5,661 nucleotides of DNA from Rhodothermia bacterium (GTDB taxonomy: Bacteria; Bacteroidota; Rhodothermia; Balneolales; Natronogracilivirgulaceae), in contig SKUI01000191.1 in NCBI GenBank assembly GCA_007122185.1, positions 1 to 5,661 of the forward strand, written 5' to 3'. The position numbers and the translations under genes were made by a program. The notes below the pieces were generated by a model. That model saw only the letters and a list, made by a program, of their open reading frames with translations. It did no database searches and was not told the DNA's origin. Below are positions 1 through 5,342 of this stretch, piece by piece; position 1 is the first letter of the stretch, and the number at the start of each line of letters is the position of its first letter.

Positions 1-23
1 CAAGATTACCATGCAAGATTACC
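1..23. repeat. 13-bp tandem duplication over the argS start codon
   Basis: CAAGATTACC occurs at 1-10 and again at 14-23, separated by the argS ATG at 11-13. The period is 13 bp. The left copy touches the window edge, so the array may extend further left. Because 13 is not a multiple of three, the two copies are read in different frames, and only the right copy codes for Gln-Asp-Tyr of ArgRS. No Shine-Dalgarno sequence is visible in the 10 bases before the ATG. Confidence 0.8.
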
Positions 24-1645
24 TGAAGGAGCAGATCGCCCAGGCGCTGAAAAAATTGGCCCCCGATCTTGAAACTCCGGAAATCACTATTGAAAAACCC
101 CGTTCTCCCGAACACGGTGACGCAGCTACCAACGTGGCCCTCACCCTCGCCAAAGTACTGAAGGACAACCCCCGGTCAATAGCGCAGAAAATCGCAGACC
201 AGATTGATCTGTCCACCGGATTCATTCGCGGAGTCGAGGTGGCCGGACCTGGATTCATCAATTTCCGTTTCGCCGGGAACTGGCTGGCAGACCAGCTGGC
301 CGGGGCACACCGGACCGGCAGGGAATTCGGAAAGGGCCGGATGCTTGAACAAAAAAAAATCCAGGTCGAATTTGTAAGCGCCAATCCGACCGGCCCGCTT
401 ACTGTGGGACACGGCCGCAATGCTGTGCTCGGAGATACCATTGCCAGGGTGCTGGAATGGGCAGGCGCCGATGTGCAGCGTGAATACTACTTCAACAATG
501 CCGGACGTCAGATGAGAGTGCTGGCAGAAAGTGTGCGCGCCCGCTACCTGCAGGCGACCGGTCAGGATGTCCCGTTTCCCGAAGGAGGATACGAAGGTGC
601 CTATATAACCGAAATAGCAGAAAGAGTACTTGAGAAGCATGGTGACTCTCTCACAGAGGAAGAACACCTTCCCGTTTTCCGGCAAGCCGCAGAAGAGAGC
701 ATTTTTGAGGATATCCGGCAAACCCTCGCCCGAATGAATATTTCCATGGATTCCTTCTTCAATGAAAACACGCTTTATGAGGACGGATCCATTGACAAGG
801 TAATCGCAACGCTTCGCGATAAAGGCCTTGTTTTCGAGCAGGATGGCGCCACCTGGTTCAAAACCACCGCTTTCGGCAAGGACAAGGATACGGTGCTCAT
901 TAAAAGCACCGGAGAACCCACGTATCGCCTGCCGGACATAGCCTACCACATCAACAAGCTGGAGCGAGGGTTTGATCTGGCGATCGATATCTTCGGCGCC
1001 GACCACATCGCCACATATCCCGATGTTGTTTCCGCTGTACAGGCATGCGGGTTTGACAGCAACCGCATTGACGTGATCGTCTACCAGTTCGTCACCATTG
1101 TGAAAGATGGCAAACCGTTCAAGATGAGCACCCGAAAAGCCAATTTTGTCACACTTGACGAGCTGATGGACGAGGTGGGCGCCGATGTCACCCGCTTTTT
1201 CTTCCTGATGCGCGCCCCGGGAACGCACCTTGAATTTGAACTGAATGAAGCGAAGCAGGCCGGTGAAAAAAATCCGGTATTCTACCTGCAGTATGCCCAC
1301 GCACGAATACAGAGCATTATGAGGAAAGTGCGGAATCATTATGACTTCACCGGGAAGACGCCCGATTTCAGCCTGCTTGCCCACGATGCGGAAACAACAC
1401 TGATTAAACGCATTCTCGAATTCCCCGATGTTATTTTATTGACAGCCGGACAGCGTGAGCCGCACAAACTAATCCAGTATCTTAACGACCTGGCAACAGC
1501 ATTCCACAAATTCTATCATGATTGCCGGATTCTGGGCGAAGAAGAGCAACTCGCCCTGGCGCGCACCGAACTGCTTACAGTTACAGCAACCGTGCTGGCA
1601 AACGGACTGGGCATACTGGGCATTTCCGCACCGGAAAAAATGTGA
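11..1645 (+). CDS. argS: Arginyl-tRNA synthetase (arginine--tRNA ligase)
   Basis: This cytoplasmic class I aminoacyl-tRNA synthetase charges tRNA-Arg with arginine using ATP. The 544-residue protein is within the usual family length and appears complete. An N-terminal additional domain (about 1-90) precedes the catalytic core. The core opens with SANPTGPLTVGHGRN (residues 123-137), where TVGH at 131-134 is the HIGH signature, and carries EYYFNNAGRQ at 158-167. The KMSK-equivalent loop is FKMSTRKANFVTLDEL (370-385). The helical anticodon-binding domain includes NPVFYLQYAHARI (421-433), and the C-terminus LGILGISAPEKM is typical of the family. The first HIGH histidine is Thr131 and the last KMSK lysine is Thr374; deviations of this kind occur in ArgRS. 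The ATG at 11 is chosen because MQDYLKEQIAQAL aligns with the expected family N-terminus. Only 10 bases lie upstream, so the ribosome site and promoter cannot be judged. It converges on the methyltransferase gene 12 bp downstream. Confidence 0.97.
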   Translation: MQDYLKEQIAQALKKLAPDLETPEITIEKPRSPEHGDAATNVALTLAKVLKDNPRSIAQKIADQIDLSTGFIRGVEVAGPGFINFRFAGNWLADQLAGAHRTGREFGKGRMLEQKKIQVEFVSANPTGPLTVGHGRNAVLGDTIARVLEWAGADVQREYYFNNAGRQMRVLAESVRARYLQATGQDVPFPEGGYEGAYITEIAERVLEKHGDSLTEEEHLPVFRQAAEESIFEDIRQTLARMNISMDSFFNENTLYEDGSIDKVIATLRDKGLVFEQDGATWFKTTAFGKDKDTVLIKSTGEPTYRLPDIAYHINKLERGFDLAIDIFGADHIATYPDVVSAVQACGFDSNRIDVIVYQFVTIVKDGKPFKMSTRKANFVTLDELMDEVGADVTRFFFLMRAPGTHLEFELNEAKQAGEKNPVFYLQYAHARIQSIMRKVRNHYDFTGKTPDFSLLAHDAETTLIKRILEFPDVILLTAGQREPHKLIQYLNDLATAFHKFYHDCRILGEEEQLALARTELLTVTATVLANGLGILGISAPEKM

Positions 1646-1657
1646 CGTCCGGGCAAC

Positions 1658-2308
1658 CTAAGGCGCACTTATCAGCGAGATCCGCATGACTCCGGCTCTT
1701 CGTGAATCTGCCAATTCAAAACCGGCTGACCGAAAGAGAGCATCCGCATCCTTTTCATCAGGAATCCACACACCGCCCGGCGACAGCAATTTGGCGAGCA
1801 GTGCCGGGTTGCCGGCACGGACAAGATGCATGATAACGGCCGTGGCGTCTTTTTTCAGGACCCGTGCAAGTTCGGAAAGAACCCGCTCCGGCTCGGACAG
1901 TTCGTTCAGGGTTCCTCCCATAACGGCGCCATCCATGCTGTTTGCAGGGAGGGGAAGCGCCGCGGCATCGCACTGCAAATACACCGCACGCGCATCAGAT
2001 CGGGCTTTCATCCTGGCCTTTTCCAGCATGGGCAGGGAATAATCCACCAGAATCATGCCCGATTCAGCCTCACGTTCCTGCACCGCCCGGGAATAGACCC
2101 CTGTGGAACAACCCAGATCCAGATAGTTTGCGCCACGTACCGGCTTCAGCATCTCCGAGACAATGTCACACTCCTCCCGGAGCGACCATGCCCCTCTTGT
2201 AAGGATACAGGTTGAATATTTGCGCCAAAGCGGTTCATAGACCAATGCTGTCAGCCTCCAAAGATTGCTTCTCTCTGCCATGGAAGCGGAACGGAACCGC
2301 GATGGCAC
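1658..2308 (-). CDS. Class I SAM-dependent methyltransferase (methyltransferase type 11-like), substrate unknown
   Basis: A predicted soluble enzyme that transfers a methyl group from S-adenosylmethionine to an unidentified acceptor. Starting from the GTG at 2308 it is 216 residues. The Rossmann-type core shows motif I, YLDLGCSTG (about 62-70, the SAM-binding glycine loop). It continues with the acidic strand end ILVDYS (Asp89, expected to bind the SAM ribose), then CDAAALPLPANSMDGAV (about 113-129), and a C-terminal part with FRSAGFEL. The N-terminus has WRLTALVYEPLW, a pattern seen in UbiE-like methyltransferases. The reading frame stays open upstream to an ATG at 2536, which would give 292 residues and overlap the STAS-like gene by 56 bp. 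I prefer GTG 2308 because a strong GGGAGG-type ribosome site lies 8 nt before it and the upstream 76 residues do not resemble a folded domain. ATG at 2326 and 2281 are alternatives. The stop is TAG, 12 bp from the argS stop. Substrate and pathway cannot be told from sequence. Confidence 0.85.
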   Translation of the reverse strand: MPSRFRSASMAERSNLWRLTALVYEPLWRKYSTCILTRGAWSLREECDIVSEMLKPVRGANYLDLGCSTGVYSRAVQEREAESGMILVDYSLPMLEKARMKARSDARAVYLQCDAAALPLPANSMDGAVMGGTLNELSEPERVLSELARVLKKDATAVIMHLVRAGNPALLAKLLSPGGVWIPDEKDADALFRSAGFELADSRRAGVMRISLISAP

Positions 2309-2480
2309 ACCTTGCTCCTCCCTCATTTGCCGCCTGCGCACTAACGGCTGCATTCTCCCTGTCTGACAATGGACGATCCGGCCCGGTCTCAGCAACAACT
2401 CATCTGGTTTGAGACTGTGTCCGTTCGCAGGATCGCCGTCCATGCCACGATTACCATCCGGCATGGCGACTTCACCCTTT
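2309..2480. other. Spacer between STAS-like gene and methyltransferase, with two inverted repeats
   Basis: If the methyltransferase starts at 2308, these 172 bp are non-coding apart from its ribosome site. Two inverted repeats are visible: CCATGCC (2440-2446) with GGCATGG (2460-2466), loop 13 nt, and GTCTCA (2386-2391) with TGAGAC (2410-2415), loop 18 nt. Neither is followed by a T-run on the minus strand, so neither is a standard intrinsic terminator. They could be mRNA processing or regulatory structures, or chance. The methyltransferase frame remains open through the whole spacer, so an N-terminal extension is not formally excluded. Confidence 0.45.
2315..2324 (-). promoter_or_regulatory. 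Shine-Dalgarno sequence setting the GTG start of the methyltransferase
   Basis: The minus strand reads GAGGGAGGAG here. The GGAGG core (2321 to 2317) sits 8 nt before the GTG at 2308-2306, a good spacing. It is the strongest ribosome-binding site in the window and is the main reason for preferring the GTG over the ATG codons at 2536, 2326 and 2281. Confidence 0.6.
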
Positions 2481-2897
2481 TCAGGCTCCCTGCCCACCTG
2501 ATCGCGATTTATCCAGACGCATACGCGACCATTCATACGCCTCGCTGAGAGAACGGGCCGTCTTGTGCTTGAAACGCCTTTTCCCCCGGTTCAGAGACTT
2601 GGCCATCCATATGACGGAAGAGAGATATGCTTTCATCATGGGTGATGAAACAACGACAGCGGTACCTGCAAGCTGATGCATGTCTGCCTCCATAAGCCAT
2701 GCTATGAGCCGATTTCGCGCATCCTGTGGCAGATGGTGTATCTCTCTGAGATCCATGACGAAACAAAAATCTTCATCCCGGGACTGATACTCCTCCAGCC
2801 TTTTCAGAAAAACCGAGATGTCCTTCAGCTTCTCGCTTCCGGACAGCGTGATGATCACAATCGGCCATCGATTTTCATCAATATAAATCTGTGCCAT
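2481..2897 (-). CDS. STAS/SEC14-like domain protein, function unknown
   Basis: A 138-residue cytoplasmic protein with no signal peptide or membrane segment. It has the layout of small single-domain STAS/SEC14-like proteins. An N-terminal strand (ENRWPIVIITLSG, 8-20) leads to a helix with LKRLEEYQ (31-38). A strand ending in CFVMDLRE (45-52) is followed by a helix with QDARNRLIAWLMEADMHQL (58-76). The central strand is GTAVVVSSP (78-86), then MMKAYLSSVIWM and a last strand-helix RRFKHKTARSLSEAYEW (107-123). The DLR motif replaces the D-x-S-G phosphorylation loop of anti-sigma antagonists such as SpoIIAA, so it is unlikely to be phosphorylated in that way. A short basic, glycine-rich tail (SRSGGQGA) ends it. 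The ATG at 2897 begins a good strand pattern, but no Shine-Dalgarno is at usable distance (GAGGA is about 17 nt away). It lies upstream of the methyltransferase on the same strand. Family assignment is from pattern memory; the role is unknown. Confidence 0.72.
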   Translation of the reverse strand: MAQIYIDENRWPIVIITLSGSEKLKDISVFLKRLEEYQSRDEDFCFVMDLREIHHLPQDARNRLIAWLMEADMHQLAGTAVVVSSPMMKAYLSSVIWMAKSLNRGKRRFKHKTARSLSEAYEWSRMRLDKSRSGGQGA

Positions 2898-3123
2898 ATA
2901 ACAGTTTTTTTGCAGTCCTCTTTGTTGTCGTGGCTGATTTTCCTACAGTTTGTAATTGTGCAGCAATTACTTGTTTCAGCTATTGCACCAGGGTATTTTC
3001 AATATCATTCACTAACCGAAACCCCTCGGAAATGGATTGTCGTTTTACCGTTGCCGGGTCTATTTTCCCGTGTCCTTTTTCCCGACCACTTCAACGCACG
3101 TACAGTACTTTGATTGCTTTAAA
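2898..3123. other. AT-rich intergenic spacer, probable promoter region of the STAS-like gene
   Basis: These 226 bp separate the SAM hydrolase stop from the STAS-like start, both on the minus strand. The spacer is visibly richer in A and T than the flanking genes and contains a clean hairpin at 2952-2970. I find no hairpin plus T-run that would end transcription after the SAM hydrolase, and no convincing -35/-10 pair. The length and composition favour a separate promoter for the STAS-like gene, though read-through from dnaN is possible. Confidence 0.5.
2952..2970. repeat. Perfect 7-bp inverted repeat upstream of the STAS-like gene
   Basis: GTAATTG (2952-2958) and CAATTAC (2964-2970) are exact inverse complements around a 5-nt centre. 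The repeat ends 55 nt before the STAS-like ATG. It has no T-run, so it is more likely an operator-type palindrome or a leader hairpin than a terminator. An overlapping alternative stem pairs GTGCAGC (2958-2964) with GCT and GCAC at 2979-2988, with a 3-nt bulge; the two stems cannot form together. Confidence 0.55.
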
Positions 3124-3930
3124 TTAAGATACACTTTTTTGAATTACCAAAGAAACAGGAGCACCTTTTTCCACACCGAGCATATGTTCTGCATTTCCTT
3201 TGTTTATGGCGATTTCGAGCATGCCCGAACTGCCGATGAGCGCTACCGCCTCCCCATCGGGCACTTCAGAAAATGATACGGAAATATGTTTGAGAATGGT
3301 ATTCCCGACATAGATCTTGAATGCGGACTGCTGCTCATATTTCCGGATAAAGGACTCCGGGATATTCGTGATCAGGTTCCCGTACCGGTCGATGTGCATC
3401 ACCCAGCCCTGGACACCCTCTTCATCGGCGATCGGCTTGGCCCAGCGATACGTCGTCAGTTCTTTCAATTCGCGGCCAAACTGCTCCGGGGCCTCACCTC
3501 TGCTGAGCCACGCCGCAACCGGGGCAAAGATATCACGGCCGTGAAACGTGGGCGAAACGGCCTCCCGCCAAAAGCGCTTGTCGGACAGTTCGAAAACCCG
3601 GTGCTCCTGGCTCTCAACCACCAAAGAGAACAAACCGTTATTCGGCCCCACAAACAGCTGGTCCCGCACCTGAACCAGAACGGGACGCCGACTGCTTCCT
3701 ACACCGGGATCTATTACGGCCAGATGGATCGTACCCGGCGGATATAGAAACGCCGTGTTTTTGAGCACCCATGCCCCGGCCATAATATCCTGCGGAGGCA
3801 GATCATGCGAGATATCCACCAGCCGCACATCGGGGGAAATGCCCAGAATCACCGCCTTCATAGCACTCACATAGTAATCCTGACACCCGAAGTCGCTCGT
3901 CAGTGTTATGATACCGGACGGAGAAGGCAT
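3124..3930 (-). CDS. S-adenosylmethionine hydrolase (DUF62, SAM hydroxide adenosyltransferase)
   Basis: Predicted to use water or hydroxide to cleave S-adenosylmethionine into adenosine and L-methionine. It belongs to the family that includes archaeal SAM hydrolases and the SAM-dependent chlorinase and fluorinase. At 268 residues it is full length. The N-terminal domain has ITLTSDFGCQDYYVSAMKAV (8-27), with SDFG contributing to SAM binding, then VDISHDLPPQD (38-48). The presumed Asp-Arg-His triad of the hydrolases is Asp74 and Arg81 in IDPGVGSSR and His130 in FHGRDIFAP. The segment FVGPNNGLFS is at 93-102. The C-terminal beta domain has HIDRYGNLITN (179-189) and IGSSGMLEIAINKGNA (232-247), both family hallmarks. 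The triad argues for hydrolase rather than halogenase activity. The ATG at 3930 is 7 nt past the dnaN stop with no clear Shine-Dalgarno, suggesting translation coupled to dnaN. Its physiological role, perhaps limiting SAM levels, is inferred. Confidence 0.93.
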   Translation of the reverse strand: MPSPSGIITLTSDFGCQDYYVSAMKAVILGISPDVRLVDISHDLPPQDIMAGAWVLKNTAFLYPPGTIHLAVIDPGVGSSRRPVLVQVRDQLFVGPNNGLFSLVVESQEHRVFELSDKRFWREAVSPTFHGRDIFAPVAAWLSRGEAPEQFGRELKELTTYRWAKPIADEEGVQGWVMHIDRYGNLITNIPESFIRKYEQQSAFKIYVGNTILKHISVSFSEVPDGEAVALIGSSGMLEIAINKGNAEHMLGVEKGAPVSLVIQKSVS

Positions 3931-3937
3931 GATGGCA

Positions 3938-5053
3938 TCAACCGTAGGTGTTCAGCATGACAGGCATCACCAGCATCAGCATCTCCTCCTCGTCATCCTG
4001 CACGGAGGGGCGCACAATACCAGCCCGGTTCGGAGTGGAAAACTCGAATACCACCTCGGGATCATCAATATTGTTAAGCACATCCATCAGGTAACGGGCA
4101 TTGAAGCCAATTTCCATGGGTTCGTCGGAGTATTCGGAAGGGATACTCTCCTTGGCCTCGCTGCTCATGTCCAGATCTTCGGCCGAAATCACGATTTCAT
4201 CCGGCTTGAGTTCCAGTCGTATCTGACGCGTTGTGGAACTGGAAAAAACCGATACCCGCTTGACAGTTGCAAGCATCTGATCCCGGTTGATCTTGAGCGT
4301 CTTGTCATTCTCCCTCGGAATGACCGACTCGTAACGCGGATACTGTTCGTTGATCAGCCGTGTGATAACCTGCGTGTTGCCGGACTGGAAACTCACATGG
4401 TCCACCGTCACAACCATCTCGCATGCCGCATCATCCAGCGCCTTGCCAACGAGCGTGAGCGCCTTTTCCGGCACAATGAACGATATGGGACTGGACGATG
4501 AGATGTCCTTGCGGACCAGGCGCACCAGACGATGGCCATCCGTGGCCACCACGCGGCTTTCCTCCTCACCGATATCAAAAAAGACACCCATCATGGCTGG
4601 ACGCAAATCGTCACTCGAAACGGCAAAACTGGTCTTCTTGATAGCGTTCTTGAGACTTTGCGTATCCGTTTTAATCTGTTTTCCATCCTCAAGCAACGGC
4701 ATGTCCGGGAAGTCTTCGGCTTTCTCTCCGGCCAATTTGTAGGTCCCCTTATCCGTCCGGAACCGGACCTGGGCGCGTTCATCCACTTCAAATGTAACCG
4801 GAATGTCCGGAAGCTGTCTCAGTGTTTCCAGGAGCCTGCGGGCCGGAACAGCAACAGCACCCTGGGTTTCCACATCCGCACCCACATATTCAATGATGCT
4901 CACCTCCAGATCCGATGCACTCAATTTGATCCGGCTGTCTTCCGTTTCAAATAATACGGTCTCAAGGATCGGAAGAGTCGCCTTGTTGGGAACGGCGCCG
5001 ATAACCGCCGACAAACTTTTTACCAGTTCACCGCTTGTGACATTGAATTTCAT
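3938..5053 (-). CDS. dnaN: DNA polymerase III subunit beta (sliding clamp)
   Basis: The beta clamp encircles DNA as a ring dimer and tethers DNA polymerase III and other partners. From the ATG at 5053 it is 371 residues, close to the 366 of E. coli, and spans three clamp domains (about 1-125, 126-250 and 251-371). Landmarks are MKFNVTSGELVKSLSAVIG at the start, ATDGHRLV at 170-177, NEQYPRYESVIP at 235-246, GFNARYLMDVL at 316-326, and MPVML at 363-367. MPVML matches the C-terminal MPMRL of E. coli that helps form the partner-binding pocket, followed here by a short NTYG tail. The frame continues upstream to an ATG at 5101, but those 16 polar residues are not family-like, and an AGGT ribosome site sits 6 nt before 5053. 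No dnaA, recF or gyrB is adjacent, so this is not the classic origin cluster. The SAM hydrolase follows after 7 bp, probably co-transcribed. Confidence 0.97.
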   Translation of the reverse strand: MKFNVTSGELVKSLSAVIGAVPNKATLPILETVLFETEDSRIKLSASDLEVSIIEYVGADVETQGAVAVPARRLLETLRQLPDIPVTFEVDERAQVRFRTDKGTYKLAGEKAEDFPDMPLLEDGKQIKTDTQSLKNAIKKTSFAVSSDDLRPAMMGVFFDIGEEESRVVATDGHRLVRLVRKDISSSSPISFIVPEKALTLVGKALDDAACEMVVTVDHVSFQSGNTQVITRLINEQYPRYESVIPRENDKTLKINRDQMLATVKRVSVFSSSTTRQIRLELKPDEIVISAEDLDMSSEAKESIPSEYSDEPMEIGFNARYLMDVLNNIDDPEVVFEFSTPNRAGIVRPSVQDDEEEMLMLVMPVMLNTYG

Positions 5054-5059
5054 AGAATT

Positions 5060-5063
5060 ACCT
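5060..5063 (-). promoter_or_regulatory. Short Shine-Dalgarno (AGGT) supporting the dnaN start
   Basis: The minus strand reads CAGGTAATTCT directly before the ATG at 5053. AGGT ends 6 nt from the start codon. It is only a four-base match, but together with the conserved MKF N-terminus it favours 5053 over the upstream ATG at 5101. Confidence 0.45.
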
Positions 5064-5106
5064 GACGATTGGGAATGGTTTGTTTCAGACTTTTTGTGCA
5101 AAAGGT

Positions 5107-5136
5107 AAAGTACAAAAATATGGATTCTATTCTAAA
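5107..5136 (-). promoter_or_regulatory. Candidate dnaN promoter (sigma-70-like)
   Basis: On the minus strand TTTAGA (5136-5131) and TACTTT (5112-5107) are separated by 18 nt, about 55 nt before the dnaN ATG. Just downstream, TACCTTTTGC (5107-5098) resembles the TAnnTTTG element of Bacteroidota promoters, but no matching -33 TTTG lies at the right distance. The region is strongly AT-rich. Either element could be the real one; the assignment is tentative. Confidence 0.25.
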
Positions 5137-5202
5137 CAATAGTCGCACCCGATTCAATACCAAAAGCCGCTGAATCAAGACAACACATCCGCTATCCCGT
5201 AT

Positions 5203-5214
5203 CGGATTCATCCG
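5203..5214. repeat. 12-bp near-perfect palindrome in the dnaN/porV-like divergent region
   Basis: CGGAT (5203-5207) and ATCCG (5210-5214) are inverse complements around a 2-nt centre. A further ATCCG at 5187-5191 could pair with the same CGGAT across 11 nt. The site lies between the two divergent genes and could be an operator, but it is short enough to arise by chance. Confidence 0.35.
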
Positions 5215-5342
5215 TTCACCTGATAATCTGCCCGGTGCTGTTTCATTGCTTCCCTTTTTTTATCTTGCAAAGAATAACCGACAAATGATCCGCGTTACCA
5301 TTGGGTCGGCTACCCTGCATCAGACCGCATTTTTACAACTCC

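Larger units (their letters stand above)
5054..5342. other. Divergent intergenic region between dnaN and the PorV/PorQ-family gene
   Basis: These 289 bp must hold the promoters for two genes read in opposite directions. The dnaN-proximal part is AT-rich. Near the middle are several GATTCA or TGAATC copies: GATTCA at 5151-5156 faces TGAATC at 5171-5176 across 14 nt, and another GATTCA is inside the palindrome at 5203-5214. On the plus strand a T-run (5254-5261) leads into TATCTTGC (5261-5268), a partial match to the Bacteroidota TAnnTTTG element, about 75 nt before the porV-like ATG. GGGT (5303-5306) and ACCC (5312-5315) form a small hairpin in the presumed leader. I see no tRNA, other RNA gene or credible small ORF here. 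Confidence 0.5.

Noticed and set aside
176..1384. Long minus-strand open frame (402 codons) antisense to argS
   Set aside because: It lies wholly inside a convincingly coding argS, and its translation shows no domain or motif; it is a by-product of argS codon usage.
1623..1637. TTTCCG/CGGAAA hairpin as an intrinsic terminator
   Set aside because: Stem of only 6 bp, inside argS coding sequence, with A-run rather than T-run after it on the plus strand and no T-run after it on the minus strand.
2891..3127. Plus-strand frame of 78 codons filling the spacer between the SAM hydrolase and STAS-like genes
   Set aside because: It fits the gap strikingly well, but it starts at GTG without a ribosome site and its Cys/Phe-rich translation looks like translated AT-rich spacer. 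Overlapping frames at 2676-3113 and 3037-3276 are equally unconvincing.
3908..4501. Plus-strand open frame of 197 codons antisense to dnaN
   Set aside because: Histidine-rich low-information translation opposite a clear dnaN; no family resemblance.
5054..5101. Upstream ATG giving dnaN 16 more residues
   Set aside because: The extra residues are polar and not family-like; MKF at 5053 is the usual clamp start and has AGGT at good spacing.
5261..5268. TATCTTGC as a confident Bacteroidota -7 promoter element for the PorV-like gene
   Set aside because: Only a partial match to TAnnTTTG, and no -33 TTTG at the expected 19-21 nt distance; mentioned only as part of the intergenic description.
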